A DNA stretch of 64,000 nt from Sinomonas albida (GCF_004919045.1 NZ_SWDW01000011.1:62001-126000), one strand, 5' to 3'. Counted from the stretch's first letter, positions 18,466-29,935 are shown. Notes: a model not told the origin generated them from the letters alone. A program made the numbers and translations.

Positions 18466-19044
18466 TCAGTCAGCGGAGACGACGATGTGGCGCCTGGCGC
18501 CCTCGCCCTCGGACTCGCTCACGAAACCCAGATCGGCCACGGCATCGTGGACGATCTTCCGCTCGTAGGAGCTCATCGGCGAGAGGTGCACCGCGGAGCC
18601 TTCGGACTTGACCTTCGCCACGGCGTCCTCGGCCAGCGAGTGCAGATATTTGGTGCGCTCGCCCCGGTAGCCGTTGATGTCGAGGACAAGCCGCGAACGG
18701 TTCCCGGTCTGCGAGAGCACCGCGAGTCGGGTGAGCTCCTGGAGCGCCTCAAGGACCTCCCCGCCCGTGCCCACGAGGGCGTCGAGCCCCTCGGCGCTCT
18801 CGTCGGCGATCACGGCAAGGTACGTCCTGCCGCCGCGGACCTCGATATCGATGTCCCCGTCGATGTCCGCGATGTCGAGGAGCTCCTCGAGGTAGTCGGC
18901 CGCGATGTCGCCCTCTTCTTCGAGGCGGCTGAGCGGGGCCTGCTCGTCGTCGGTCGTCGCCTCGTCAGCGGCGGCGTCCTCGCCGTTCTCCCAGTCCATG
19001 CTCTCTTCGGGGCCGCTCTCAGCGGTGGTCTCGGCAGGGGTCAC
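18466..19044 (-). CDS. jag: R3H/KH RNA-binding protein Jag (KhpB)
   Basis: 192 residues from a GTG that overlaps the yidC stop codon (GTGA). Acidic N-terminal about 55 residues, a KH-like domain (DIDIEVRGGRTYLAVIADE...LVGTGGEVLEALQELTRLAV) and a C-terminal R3H domain (LSPMSSYERKIVHDAVADL). It binds RNA and, in firmicutes, influences cell elongation and division; the genetic link to yidC is ancient. Confidence 0.92.
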   Translation of the reverse strand: MTPAETTAESGPEESMDWENGEDAAADEATTDDEQAPLSRLEEEGDIAADYLEELLDIADIDGDIDIEVRGGRTYLAVIADESAEGLDALVGTGGEVLEALQELTRLAVLSQTGNRSRLVLDINGYRGERTKYLHSLAEDAVAKVKSEGSAVHLSPMSSYERKIVHDAVADLGFVSESEGEGARRHIVVSAD

Positions 19045-20003
19045 TTCTTCCTCCGGTTCTTGCGCTGCGGCTGCTGCCGCTGGGTCTTCGGCTCGGGCGG
19101 CGGAGGCATGTCCTCCGGCTTCACGGCCTTGCCGGTCGTGACGTCGATCGGCGGAAGTCCCTTCGCGGCCCGGCGCTCATTGAGCGCCCTGGCGGCGGGA
19201 GATCCGGGCGCCGGCATCCGCTGGATGACGTAGAACTGCTGGCCCATGGTCCACAGGTTGCTGATGGTCCAGTAGATCAGGACGCCGATCGGGAAGTTGA
19301 TGCCGCCGATACCGAAGACGAGCGGCAGGATGTACAGCAGGATCTTCTGCTGGCGCATGAACGGGCTCTGCATCGCAGCCTCGGACATGTTCTTCGCCAT
19401 GATCTGCTTCTGGGTGATGAACTGCGAGGCGGTCATCGCGACGATCATGAAGATCGAGAGAATAGCGACAACGACAGGGTTCCCGCCCCCGCCATGCAGG
19501 AGGGACGCCGAGAGCGGCGCGCTGAGGATCTCCGAGCCGTGGAACTGATTGACCTGGTCGGTGCTCATCGCCCCGATGCCCGGGTTGTTGGTCTGGGCGC
19601 CGCTGACGTTGGACAGGACTCGGAAGAGGCCGAAGAAGAACGGCATCTGGATGATCATGGGAAGGCACGCCGAGAACGGGTTCGTGCCGTGGTGCTTGTA
19701 CAGCGCCATCTGCTCCTGCGCCATAGCCTGGCGCGAGAGCTGATCCGTCTTCCCCTTGTACTTGGCCTGAAGCTTCTGAAGGTCCGGCTGAAGCAGCTGC
19801 ATGCCGCGCTGGGCCTTGATCTGACGGACGAAGACCGGGATGAGAGCGCCTCGGATCACGAGCACGAGGCCGATGATCGAGAAGGTCCATGTCCAGCCGC
19901 TCCCAGGCGGCAGACCGATGAACGAAAGCGCCTCGTGGAAGGCCACCATGACGAAGGAGACCAGCCACTCAAAGGGCAGGAGTATTGTCCCAAGAGGGTC
20001 CAT
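19041..20003 (-). CDS. yidC: Membrane protein insertase YidC
   Basis: 320 residues. Inserts and folds inner-membrane proteins with or without SecYEG. About five hydrophobic helices; the first after residue 10 (LPFEWLVSFVMVAFHEAL), then the cytosolic helical loop (QLLQPDLQKLQAKYKGK) and the conserved NPFSACLPMIIQMPFFFGL segment. The C-terminal tail is basic (TQRQQPQRKNRRKK), helping ribosome contact. Actinobacterial type, without the large periplasmic domain of enterobacteria. Overlaps jag by 4 nt. Confidence 0.95.
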   Translation of the reverse strand: MDPLGTILLPFEWLVSFVMVAFHEALSFIGLPPGSGWTWTFSIIGLVLVIRGALIPVFVRQIKAQRGMQLLQPDLQKLQAKYKGKTDQLSRQAMAQEQMALYKHHGTNPFSACLPMIIQMPFFFGLFRVLSNVSGAQTNNPGIGAMSTDQVNQFHGSEILSAPLSASLLHGGGGNPVVVAILSIFMIVAMTASQFITQKQIMAKNMSEAAMQSPFMRQQKILLYILPLVFGIGGINFPIGVLIYWTISNLWTMGQQFYVIQRMPAPGSPAARALNERRAAKGLPPIDVTTGKAVKPEDMPPPPEPKTQRQQPQRKNRRKK

Positions 20004-20011
20004 GTTGTTTC

Positions 20012-20422
20012 CTATTCCTCGTCTCTCAAGCTGGCAGGGCCGCCTGAGGCGGGTTCGTCCTTCCAGTAGCGGTCAGGGTGGTTCAGCACCACGATCCGCG
20101 GCATACGGTCGGCGGGCCAGTGCCGGTGCCCGTCAGGCACCGGATCCAGACCGCCGGAATTCCAGGGGTGGCAGCGCGCGAGCCGACGAACCGCCAAGTA
20201 CGATCCTCGCACAGCCCCGTGGACTGTGACTGCTTCGAGCGCGTAGGCCGAGCAGGAGGGGTAGAACCGGCAGACCTGCCCATACAGGGGCGAGATGACC
20301 AGCCGGTAGGCCTTGAGCAGCAGGATGAGGACGTTGCGAGGGAGATCCCACACAAAACGTCCGACGGCGGCCGCCACGAGAGCAGCCCCATGTCGCCGCG
20401 GGACCTCACTCACCGCTGCCAT
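20012..20422 (-). CDS. yidD: Membrane protein insertion efficiency factor YidD
   Basis: 136 residues from the ATG at 20422. The family core is complete: YRLVISPLYGQVCRFYPSCSAYALEAV, then HGAVRGSYLAVRRLARCHPWNSGGLDPVP, with three conserved cysteines. It is longer at both ends than the 70-90-residue E. coli type, with a charged C-terminal tail. The start overlaps the end of rnpA by 17 nt and the stop is 8 nt from yidC. Confidence 0.92.
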   Translation of the reverse strand: MAAVSEVPRRHGAALVAAAVGRFVWDLPRNVLILLLKAYRLVISPLYGQVCRFYPSCSAYALEAVTVHGAVRGSYLAVRRLARCHPWNSGGLDPVPDGHRHWPADRMPRIVVLNHPDRYWKDEPASGGPASLRDEE

Positions 20423-20834
20423 CGCCGTCCTCCCGTATGCCGCCGCTGGGCTGCGCCCCGCCGTCGTGCGTCGTGCCACCGCCAGGCTCCGGGGTGAGCC
20501 GGCGCATCGCGCCGCGGAGCGCGGAGGCGTAGTCGCTGCGGAGGGACGCCCAGTCAGCCGACGCCGCGGCGGGCAGGGCGCGCACCACAACATCGATGCC
20601 CGCTGGCCGATCCCGCAGCGCTTCCGCGCTGGCTTCCCTCAGCCTCCTCTTAACGAGGTTGCGGGTGACGGCGTTCCCTACGGCCTTGGAAACAATGAAG
20701 CCGAACCGGGAAGGCACGGCGTCCTCCGAAAGGACCGCATACAGCACGACGTTCCGGCGCCCTTGGCGGACGCCGGAACGTACGGTGTGCGAGAAATCGG
20801 CTCCGGTGCGCAGCCGGTTTCGGACGGGAAGCAT
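20406..20834 (-). CDS. rnpA: Ribonuclease P protein component
   Basis: 142 residues from the ATG at 20834 (MLPVRNRLRTGADFSHTV). Protein subunit of RNase P, which removes tRNA 5' leaders together with the rnpB RNA. The RNR motif is FIVSKAVGNAVTRNLVKRRLREA. The last about 25 residues (GGGTTHDGG...EDGDGSGE) are a Gly/Asp-rich tail outside the fold. Between rpmH (47 nt spacer) and yidD. Confidence 0.94.
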   Translation of the reverse strand: MLPVRNRLRTGADFSHTVRSGVRQGRRNVVLYAVLSEDAVPSRFGFIVSKAVGNAVTRNLVKRRLREASAEALRDRPAGIDVVVRALPAAASADWASLRSDYASALRGAMRRLTPEPGGGTTHDGGAQPSGGIREDGDGSGE

Positions 20835-20881
20835 CCCCTGCCCTAACGCTGCTAACCGAGGAGGCTGGTGCGGGCCCGGCC

Positions 20882-21019
20882 TTAGGCCGAGAGCTCCGTG
20901 CGGCCCTTGCTGCGGCGGGCGGCCAGGATGGCGCGGCCGGCGCGGGTGCGCATACGAAGACGGAAGCCGTGCTTCTTGGCACGACGGCGGTTGTTCGGCT
21001 GAAAAGTCCGCTTGCTCAC
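20882..21019 (-). CDS. rpmH: 50S ribosomal protein L34
   Basis: 45 residues from a GTG at 21019. The sequence begins [20 protein letters not shown] and ends [11 protein letters not shown], the near-invariant actinobacterial L34. Very basic, as required for rRNA binding. First gene of the leftward rpmH-rnpA-yidD-yidC-jag-rsmG-parA-parB operon. Confidence 0.97.
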   Translation of the reverse strand: MSKRTFQPNNRRRAKKHGFRLRMRTRAGRAILAARRSKGRTELSA

Positions 21020-21195
21020 GGTGATCACTCCAGTGGATCCGGCGCCTCACCCAGGTGGGCCTGGCGGACGCTAATAATCTGCGGTGCCTGCGGCCCCGCC
21101 GCGCCTCATGCCGTTCACCCCGTTCCAGCCTCGCGGCTGAATCGACGGTGTCCGGGGGCATGCGACAGGACAGTATGCAGACAAAGGACTTAACG

Positions 21196-21225
21196 ACGTT
21201 AGGCCACGAGGGCAAACCACGTCAA
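21196..21225 (-). promoter_or_regulatory. Candidate promoter of the rpmH operon
   Basis: Read leftward: TTGACG (21225-21220), an 18-nt spacer, and TAACGT (21201-21196), about 175 nt before the rpmH GTG. Matches the housekeeping sigma pattern moderately. Confidence 0.4.
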
Positions 21226-21501
21226 ACTCGCGCGTGGCGTGAGGGCACGCCGGAGGGCCGAGAGCAGGCTCCCAGCAGTTTGTCCCCAACTGTGTTCAAA
21301 TCCACCGCAAGCCTGTGGACAGCGTGGTGTCGCGGGACACGGGGTGAACTCCATCAGTGTAATTCACATGGCGCCCATGCCCCGCTGTCTTCTGGTTTTT
21401 CCGTCGTCTAGGCTTGCCCAGTGCACCCAGCTCACGCGTGTGGATAGACGTGTGGAAAACCGGGTGCCAGATCATCGGCATGAGGCGGGCAAGAAGGGCA
21501 C
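21226..21501. other. rpmH-dnaA spacer with DnaA boxes (left part of oriC)
   Basis: No gene. DnaA-like boxes on the lower strand include TGTGGACAG (21314-21322), TGTGGATAG (21439-21447) and TGTGGAAAA (21451-21459), plus TTGTCCCCA near 21280. The dnaA promoter must lie here, so DnaA autoregulation is likely. Confidence 0.6.
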
Positions 21502-22914
21502 ATGGGGACAGACGAGGCGAACGAAGCCAACACCGTTGGCAGTTCGTGGCGGCGCGTAGTACGCCTGCTCGAAGAAGACGACCGCGTCTCCCCGCGGCAG
21601 CGCGGATTTGTTGCGCTCGCCCAGGCACAGGGGCTCATCGGATCGACGCTGCTGGTGGCGGTCCCCAACGAGCTCACGCGAGAGGTTCTCCAGACCCAGC
21701 TCAAGGAGCCGCTCGACTCGGCCCTTCGCGGCGTGTTCTCCGAGGACATCCGCTGTGCCATCGACGTCGACACCGAACTTGTGCCGATCCGCGAAGAGAT
21801 CTTCGAGCCGATCAAGCGGCCCGAGCCGGTTCCGGACCTGCGCCCCGCCCCGACGCCGCCGAGCACCTCCCAGGAGTTCGGGCGCCTCAACCCCAAGTAC
21901 ACGTTCGACACGTTCGTGATCGGCGCCTCGAACCGCTTCGCCCACGCGGCCGCGGTGGCGGTGGCCGAGGCGCCGGCGAAGGCGTACAACCCGCTCTTCA
22001 TCTACGGTGACTCGGGACTCGGCAAGACCCACCTCCTGCACGCGATCGGCCACTACGCGCGCCGCCTCTACACCGGCATCCGCGTCCGATACGTGAACTC
22101 CGAGGAGTTCACCAACGACTTCATCAACTCGATCCGCGACGACGAGGGCACGAGCTTCAAGACCACGTACCGCAACGTGGACCTCCTGCTCATCGACGAC
22201 ATCCAGTTCCTTGCGGGGCGCACCGGGACGATGGAGGAGTTCTTCCATACGTTCAACGCCCTCCACAACAGCAACAAGCAGGTGGTCATCACCTCGGACC
22301 AGCCGCCGAAGGCGCTGCACGGCTTCGAGGACCGCATGAAGTCCCGCTTCGAGTGGGGCCTCCTCACGGACATCCAGCCGCCGGACCTCGAGACGCGCAT
22401 CGCGATCCTCCGCAAGAAGGCCAACAGCGAGGGCCTCTACGCGCCGGACGACGTCCTCGAGTACATCGCCTCGCGGATCGCCTCGAACATCCGCGAGCTC
22501 GAAGGCGCGCTGATCCGCGTCACCGCGTTCGCGAGCCTCAACAAGCAGCCCGTGGACGTGGCCCTGGCGGAGATGGTCCTCAAGGACCTCATCATGGACG
22601 ATTCGGCGCTCGAGATCACCGCGGACCAGATCCTCCACGAGACGGCTGCCTACTTCAAGCTCTCGATCGAGGAGCTCAACAGCAAGTCCCGCACGCGGAC
22701 CCTCGTCACCGCGCGGCAGATCGCCATGTACCTGTGCCGCGAGCTCACCGATATGTCGCTGCCCAAGATCGGCCAGGTCCTCGGCGGACGCGACCACACG
22801 ACCGTCATCCACGCCGATCGCAAGATCCGCGAGCTCATGGCCGAGCGCCGGGTGATCTTCAACCAGGTCACCGAGCTCACGAACAAGATCAAGCAGGCCC
22901 AGCGGGGCGTCTGA
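21502..22914 (+). CDS. dnaA: Chromosomal replication initiator DnaA
   Basis: 470 residues. Opens oriC and recruits the helicase. Domain I at 1-95; linker II is short and Pro-rich (95-120); AAA+ domain III with NPKYTFDTFVIG, Walker A GDSGLGKTHLLH (169-180), Walker B LLLIDDIQFL and sensor motifs (VVITSDQPP); domain IV ends with GGRDHTTVIHADRKI, the DNA-recognition signature. The linker is much shorter than in Streptomyces, in keeping with Micrococcaceae. First gene of the rightward arm. Confidence 0.97.
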   Translation: MGTDEANEANTVGSSWRRVVRLLEEDDRVSPRQRGFVALAQAQGLIGSTLLVAVPNELTREVLQTQLKEPLDSALRGVFSEDIRCAIDVDTELVPIREEIFEPIKRPEPVPDLRPAPTPPSTSQEFGRLNPKYTFDTFVIGASNRFAHAAAVAVAEAPAKAYNPLFIYGDSGLGKTHLLHAIGHYARRLYTGIRVRYVNSEEFTNDFINSIRDDEGTSFKTTYRNVDLLLIDDIQFLAGRTGTMEEFFHTFNALHNSNKQVVITSDQPPKALHGFEDRMKSRFEWGLLTDIQPPDLETRIAILRKKANSEGLYAPDDVLEYIASRIASNIRELEGALIRVTAFASLNKQPVDVALAEMVLKDLIMDDSALEITADQILHETAAYFKLSIEELNSKSRTRTLVTARQIAMYLCRELTDMSLPKIGQVLGGRDHTTVIHADRKIRELMAERRVIFNQVTELTNKIKQAQRGV

Positions 22915-23383
22915 GAACGCCGGCGGGAGGTGCGAAGAACAGCCCCCGTCTGGACCCGCCGTCGTTCTTGTCATTCCTTATTAACAAGTGCCTGTGGACA
23001 ACCCTGTGGGAAGTTAAGTGCACATCTGGCCTCGATGGGCTTAAAACTCCCCACCACTCTGTGGAGACACCGAATGACAAGAGTCTTCCGGTCCACAGCC
23101 AAGGGCCTGTCCATCCGCAGTGGGTCAACATCTCGTGAACATCCCAGCCCCGCGGCCCATCAGGCCGGAACGCGGTTTTCCACAGTTTCCACAGCAGTTA
23201 TTAACACCACTAATCACAAAATTCTTCAGATCCGTTAGATAACAGGAACCGTCCTCCCGATCGAGGGACCTCCACTCGGCCCCCACAGGGCCCCGGCCCG
23301 TTGAACGCGCCCCGGCTCTTGCGGCTAAGCTGTCCACAGTGCGCGCTGGGATGCACGAATCGTTGAAAGGCGGGAACCCTTCC
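22915..23383. other. dnaA-dnaN spacer: main part of oriC
   Basis: No gene in 469 nt. DnaA boxes: TGTGGACAA (22993-23001), GGTCCACAG near 23090, TTTTCCACA (23176-23184), GTTTCCACA (23185-23193, immediately adjacent), CTGTCCACA (23330-23338). AT-rich stretches around 22972-22990 (CCTTATTAACAAG) and 23194-23240 (AGTTATTAACACC... AAAATTCTTC) are good candidates for the unwinding element. In actinobacteria the functional origin is normally in this spacer. Confidence 0.85.
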
Positions 23384-24508
23384 GTGAAGTTCCGAGTCGA
23401 GCGGGATGTCCTCACCGAGGCAGTGAGCTGGGCAGCACGTTCCCTTTCGCCACGGCCGCCAGTCCCCGTCCTCTCGGGTCTCCTGCTTCGTGCTCACGAC
23501 GGCGTCGTGAGCCTCAGCAGCTTCGACTACGAGACCTCGGCTCGCCTTGAGATCCCCGCCGAGATCAGCGCCGAAGGAACGATCCTGGTCTCGGGTCGCC
23601 TGCTTGCGGACATCTGCCGCAGCCTCCCAGCCGCGCCTGTCGACGTCGAGACGGACGGCTCCAAGGTCACGCTCACCTGCCGCCGCAGCTCGTTCCACCT
23701 CGCCACCATGCCCGAGGCGGAATATCCCCCACTCCCGGAACTTCCGAACATCACCGGCGCCGTCTCGGGCGACGCGTTCGCGAAGGGTGTCTCCCAGGTC
23801 ATCATCGCGGCGAGCAAGGACGACACGCTCCCGATCCTCACGGGCGTGCGGATGGAGTTCGAAAATGAGCTCATCACGCTCCTCGCAACGGATCGCTACC
23901 GGCTCGCGCTCCGCGAGATCGCGTGGAAGCCCGGCACACCGACCGTCTCGACCAGCGCCCTCGTCAAGGCCAAGACCCTCAACGAGGTTGCGAAGACGCT
24001 CGGCGGATCGGGCGAACTCAACATCGCACTGGCCGAGGACGATTCGCGGCTCATCGGCTTCGAGAGCGGCGGCCGCACGACGACCTCGCTCCTCGTCGAC
24101 GGCGATTACCCCAAGATCCGTTCGCTGTTCCCGGACAGCACGCCGATCCATGCGATCGTCTCAACCCAGGACCTCGTCGAGGCCGTCCGCCGCGTCTCGC
24201 TCGTCGCCGAGCGCAACACGCCGGTTCGGCTCGCGTTCTCGGAAGGCCTCGTGGTGCTTGACGCGGGCACTGGCGAGGACGCCCAGGCCTCCGAGGAGCT
24301 CGAGGCACAGCTCACGGGTGAAGACATCACGGTCGCGTTCAACCCGCACTACCTCGTGGAGGGCCTCGGCGTGATCGAGACCCCGTACGTCCGCTTCTCG
24401 TTCACGAGCGCTCCCAAGCCCGCGATGATCACGGCCCAGAAGGAGCAGGACGGCGACGACGAAGCGGACTACCGCTACCTCGTCATGCCCGTGCGCCTCC
24501 CGAACTGA
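23384..24508 (+). CDS. dnaN: DNA polymerase III sliding clamp (beta subunit)
   Basis: 374 residues from the GTG at 23384 (MKFRVERDVLTEAVSWAARSLS). Three clamp domains are recognisable: PVPVLSGLLL...SSFDYETSAR, the middle domain with ATDRYRLALRE, and the C-terminal end YRYLVMPVRLPN, the standard clamp terminus. The ring tethers polymerase to DNA. An upstream in-frame extension starts inside a DnaA box and is rejected as coding. Confidence 0.96.
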   Translation: MKFRVERDVLTEAVSWAARSLSPRPPVPVLSGLLLRAHDGVVSLSSFDYETSARLEIPAEISAEGTILVSGRLLADICRSLPAAPVDVETDGSKVTLTCRRSSFHLATMPEAEYPPLPELPNITGAVSGDAFAKGVSQVIIAASKDDTLPILTGVRMEFENELITLLATDRYRLALREIAWKPGTPTVSTSALVKAKTLNEVAKTLGGSGELNIALAEDDSRLIGFESGGRTTTSLLVDGDYPKIRSLFPDSTPIHAIVSTQDLVEAVRRVSLVAERNTPVRLAFSEGLVVLDAGTGEDAQASEELEAQLTGEDITVAFNPHYLVEGLGVIETPYVRFSFTSAPKPAMITAQKEQDGDDEADYRYLVMPVRLPN

Positions 24509-24597
24509 CGAACTCACGCGAGGGGCGAACACATCCCGAGTCGCCTCCGCCGCCCCAACCCGCCTTCCGCTCACCAAGCGACGTCGAAAGGACACCC

Positions 24598-25482
24598 ATG
24601 CACTTCGGATTGATCGGCCTCGGCAAGATGGGCTTCAACATGCGCGAGCGCGCGCGCAAGGCCGGCCTCGAGGTCACCGGCTACGACCGGAACCCTGCGG
24701 TTGCCGACGTCGCTTCGATTGACGAGCTCGTCGCTGCCCTGCCGTCTCCGCGCGTCGTCTGGGTGATGGTCCCTGCGGGTGAGATCACCGACAAGGTGGT
24801 CGAGGAACTCGGCGAGAAGCTCTCCGAGGGCGATCTCGTGATCGACGGCGGAAACTCGCGCTTCACCGAGGACCAGCGCCACGCCGCGCAGCTCGCCACC
24901 AAGGGCATCCGCTTCGTGGACTGCGGCGTGTCCGGCGGCGTGTGGGGCCTCGAGAACGGCTACGGCCTCATGGCCGGCGGCGAGGCCGAGGACATTGCGA
25001 TCGCCATGCCGATCTTCGACGCGCTGCGGCCCGAGGGCGACCGCGCCGACAGCTTCGTCCACGTGGGCGGCGTCGGTGCGGGGCACTACGCCAAGATGGT
25101 CCACAACGGCATCGAATACGGGCTCATGCAGTCTTACGCCGAGGGCTATCAGCTCCTCGCCGCGAAGGACATCATCACGGACCTCCCCGGCACGTTCCGC
25201 GCGTGGCAGAAGGGCACCGTGGTCCGTTCGTGGCTCCTGGACCTCCTGGTCAAGGCGCTCAACGAAGATCCCGGCCTCGAGAACATCGGCGACTACGTCG
25301 AGGATTCGGGCGAGGGCCGCTGGACCGTCGAGGAGGCGATCGCGAACGCGATCCCAGCCCCGGCCATCACGGCAGCACTCTTCGCGCGCTTCGAGTCCCG
25401 CGAGGACAGCTCCCCCGCGATGAAGATGGTCTCCGCGCTGCGCCACCAGTTCGGCGGGCACGCCACGCGCCCCGCCAAGTAG
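24598..25482 (+). CDS. gnd: 6-phosphogluconate dehydrogenase, decarboxylating (YqeC/GndA type)
   Basis: 294 residues. Oxidises 6-phosphogluconate to ribulose-5-phosphate. Rossmann motif GLIGLGKMGFNM at the N-terminus, substrate motifs VIDGGNSRF, FVDCGVSGGVWGLENGYGLM, and HYAKMVHNGIEYGLMQ. The short, about 300-residue form is common in actinobacteria and usually NAD-dependent; cofactor choice here is an inference. Its position between dnaN and recF is conserved in actinobacteria although the function is unrelated to replication. Confidence 0.93.
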   Translation: MHFGLIGLGKMGFNMRERARKAGLEVTGYDRNPAVADVASIDELVAALPSPRVVWVMVPAGEITDKVVEELGEKLSEGDLVIDGGNSRFTEDQRHAAQLATKGIRFVDCGVSGGVWGLENGYGLMAGGEAEDIAIAMPIFDALRPEGDRADSFVHVGGVGAGHYAKMVHNGIEYGLMQSYAEGYQLLAAKDIITDLPGTFRAWQKGTVVRSWLLDLLVKALNEDPGLENIGDYVEDSGEGRWTVEEAIANAIPAPAITAALFARFESREDSSPAMKMVSALRHQFGGHATRPAK

Positions 25483-25507
25483 CGCGAAACCAGCGGGGTT
25501 CCTCCCG

Positions 25508-26980
25508 GTGTACGTCGAGCGGCTTTCACTCACCGACTTCCGGAGCTATGCGCAGCTCGACCTCGAGCTGGAGCCTGGTCCTCTGGTGCTCGTGGGGCCG
25601 AACGGTGTGGGCAAGACGAACGTCGTGGAGGCGCTCGGTCTCATGTCCACGCTGTCGTCTCACCGGGTCTCCTCTGACGCCCCGCTCGTACGGTTCGGCG
25701 CCTCCCAGGCGTTCGTGCGAGCAGGCTTCGTGCGCGGAGCGCAGCGATCGCAGCTTGAGCTCGAGATCAATCCGGGGCGGGGCAACCGCTCCCGCATCAA
25801 CCGGGGCTCGCCACGCCGCGCGCGCGAACTGCTCGGCATCGCTCGGACGGTCCTGTTCGCGCCGGAGGACCTCGCCCTCGTCAAGGGCGATCCTTCGGCG
25901 CGGCGCCGCTTCCTCGACGAGCTGCTCACCGTCCTGGTCCCCCGCCACGCGGGCACCCGGGCCGACTACGAGCGCGTCCTCAAGCAGCGCAACGCGCTGC
26001 TCAAGTCGGCCCGCACGTCCCGATCGCGCGGCGGCCGCGTTCCCGATGCCCACGGTGCCACGGTCGATTCGACGCTCGACGTGTGGGACCAGCACCTTGC
26101 GACCATCGGCGCACAGCTTCTCGCGGCGCGCCTCGAGCTCGTCGAGCGCCTCCGCCCGCATGTCGCGACGGCCTACGCGCAGCTCACCGACGGTTCGAAG
26201 GCGGCGCGGCTCGTGTACCGGTCCTCGATCGAGGGCTTTGTCCCGGACGACGACGGTCAGGCGGCCCCGGAGGGCCGGCCGGCGCCTGGCGGTGCGGCCG
26301 CCCCGCCCGGAGCTGAGGACGGAGCTGCCCACGGCACCGATCCGGATGGCACCTCTCCAGACAACCCGGCCGCGGCTGGCCCGGCTTCGGACGGTCCATC
26401 AGGGTCCGAGGGTGAGCACTCCCCCGGCAGCGACCGGTCGCCGTCGTCCGCTGGGGAGCCGCCCGCGGGAGGCGGGCTCGAGCGCCTCTCCGTCCCAGAG
26501 ATTGCCGAGCGGTACCTCTCGGCGCTCGCCGCGGCTCGCCCGTCCGAGCTCGACCGCGGCCTCTCCCTCGTGGGCCCGCACCGCGACGAGCTCGAGCTCC
26601 TGCTCGGCCCGGCGCCCGCCAAGGGCTTCGCCTCGCACGGCGAGACGTGGTCATTCGCGCTCGCCCTGCGGCTCGCCTCCTACTACGTCATGCTCGACGA
26701 CTCCACGGTGGACGGAGACGAGCCGATCCTCATCCTCGACGACGTCTTCGCGGAGCTGGACACGGCCCGGCGGGCGCGGCTGGCCGCCATTGTGGCCCGC
26801 GCCGAGCAGGTCATCGTGACCGCCGCGGTCGACGGCGACATCCCGTCTGAGCTCGCCGGTCGGCGGATCCGCGTGGTCCCCGGAGGGATCGACGCCGGGC
26901 CAGGCGGCGGGCGCGATCCTTTGGCGGATGCTCAGCCGGACTCCGGGACGGATTCCGCACCCAACGCCGTGGGCGAGTGA
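25508..26980 (+). CDS. recF: DNA replication and repair protein RecF, with linker insertion
   Basis: 490 residues from a GTG; typical RecF is 360-400. ABC/SMC-type ATPase that helps load RecA at gaps. Walker A GPNGVGKTN (30-38), arm region through residue 240, signature GLSLVGPHRDEL (350-362), Walker B ILILDDVFAELD near 410. Residues about 247-325 are a Pro/Gly/Ser/Ala-rich insertion with no structure expected, and about 25 Gly/Asp-rich residues follow the end of the fold. Stop overlaps the dciA start (TGATG). Confidence 0.93.
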   Translation: MYVERLSLTDFRSYAQLDLELEPGPLVLVGPNGVGKTNVVEALGLMSTLSSHRVSSDAPLVRFGASQAFVRAGFVRGAQRSQLELEINPGRGNRSRINRGSPRRARELLGIARTVLFAPEDLALVKGDPSARRRFLDELLTVLVPRHAGTRADYERVLKQRNALLKSARTSRSRGGRVPDAHGATVDSTLDVWDQHLATIGAQLLAARLELVERLRPHVATAYAQLTDGSKAARLVYRSSIEGFVPDDDGQAAPEGRPAPGGAAAPPGAEDGAAHGTDPDGTSPDNPAAAGPASDGPSGSEGEHSPGSDRSPSSAGEPPAGGGLERLSVPEIAERYLSALAAARPSELDRGLSLVGPHRDELELLLGPAPAKGFASHGETWSFALALRLASYYVMLDDSTVDGDEPILILDDVFAELDTARRARLAAIVARAEQVIVTAAVDGDIPSELAGRRIRVVPGGIDAGPGGGRDPLADAQPDSGTDSAPNAVGE

Positions 26981-27546
26981 TGGCCGGGGAGACGACGGCC
27001 GGGGATGGCCGGGCGGAACACCCCAACGAAGTTGACGCGGCGCAGGCCGCGCTCAACCGCGTACGCCAGGCCGCCGAGGCCCGGGGCGAGGTCCGCACCC
27101 GGTCCACGGGCTCGCTCGTCCCTCAGGGCCCCGGCGCGGCGGGCGGCGTCCGCGGGCGACGGCGGGGTCCCGGCAGCGGCGGGTACGGCGGGCGCGATCC
27201 GCAAGGACTGGGGAGCGTCATGGGCCGGATGGTCGCCGAGCGCGGCTGGTCCTCCCCCGTGGCGGTCGGCTCGGTCATGGCGCGCTGGCGGGAGCTCGTC
27301 GGTCCAGAGGTCGCAGCCCACTGCACGCCTGAGAGCTTCGAGGACACGACGCTGCGCGTGAGGTGCGACTCGACGGCGTGGGCGACTCAGCTGCGCCTCC
27401 TGAGCACGGCGCTCCTTGACCGCTTCGCGCGGGAGCTGGGGCCCGACGTCGTCCGTTCGCTCCACGTGCTCGGGCCGTCGGCGCCGAGCTGGCGCAAGGG
27501 AATGCGGCACGTGCGCGGCCGCGGCCCGCGGGACACCTACGGGTGA
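26980..27546 (+). CDS. dciA: DciA-type helicase loader (DUF721)
   Basis: 188 residues. The ATG at 26980 shares one base with the recF stop; a GTG one codon upstream is the alternative. A disordered N-terminal half (VRGRRRGPGSGGYGGRDPQ) precedes the DUF721/KH-like core: VMARWRELVGPEVAAHCTPES, TLRVRCDSTAWATQLRLLS, GPDVVRSLHVLGPSAP. DciA loads the replicative helicase DnaB in bacteria lacking DnaC/DnaI and sits between recF and gyrB in actinobacteria. Confidence 0.9.
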   Translation: MAGETTAGDGRAEHPNEVDAAQAALNRVRQAAEARGEVRTRSTGSLVPQGPGAAGGVRGRRRGPGSGGYGGRDPQGLGSVMGRMVAERGWSSPVAVGSVMARWRELVGPEVAAHCTPESFEDTTLRVRCDSTAWATQLRLLSTALLDRFARELGPDVVRSLHVLGPSAPSWRKGMRHVRGRGPRDTYG

Positions 27547-27871
27547 GGACTCGCGGACGACGACGGTGTGCGGCAAAGGGGGCTTCATCCGCGCCGGCGC
27601 GCGGGCTGACCGGGCAATGTGGCGTGCGCCGCGATCCTTGGGCGGTAGGCGTGGTTGCACTGCCGTGAGTCGCAAGCCGGGAATCCGCTGTCTAGGCCGC
27701 TCACGGCCCGGGAGCCACACTCCCCCTTGGTCGGCCGTCCGCTGAGCCGCCAAATCCGCCGTTGCGGCCTTCCCATAGGCACCCTCAGGGCGCGTGTGTC
27801 CGGGAATCGGCGGACGACCCGGTAGAATTGACACGTTAAGCCTGCCTACTGAAGAGGGGTCGAGACCGCCT
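27547..27871. other. Spacer before gyrB
   Basis: 325 nt without a credible gene. A -10-like TAGAAT at 27823-27828 sits about 45 nt before the gyrB GTG, without a convincing -35; this is the probable gyrBA promoter. No other structure seen. Confidence 0.45.

Positions 27872-29935
<2,064 letters not shown>

Noticed and set aside
24942-26819. 625-codon plus-strand frame spanning gnd and recF
   Set aside because: Overlaps two certain genes in another frame; Arg/Ser/Pro-rich without motif.
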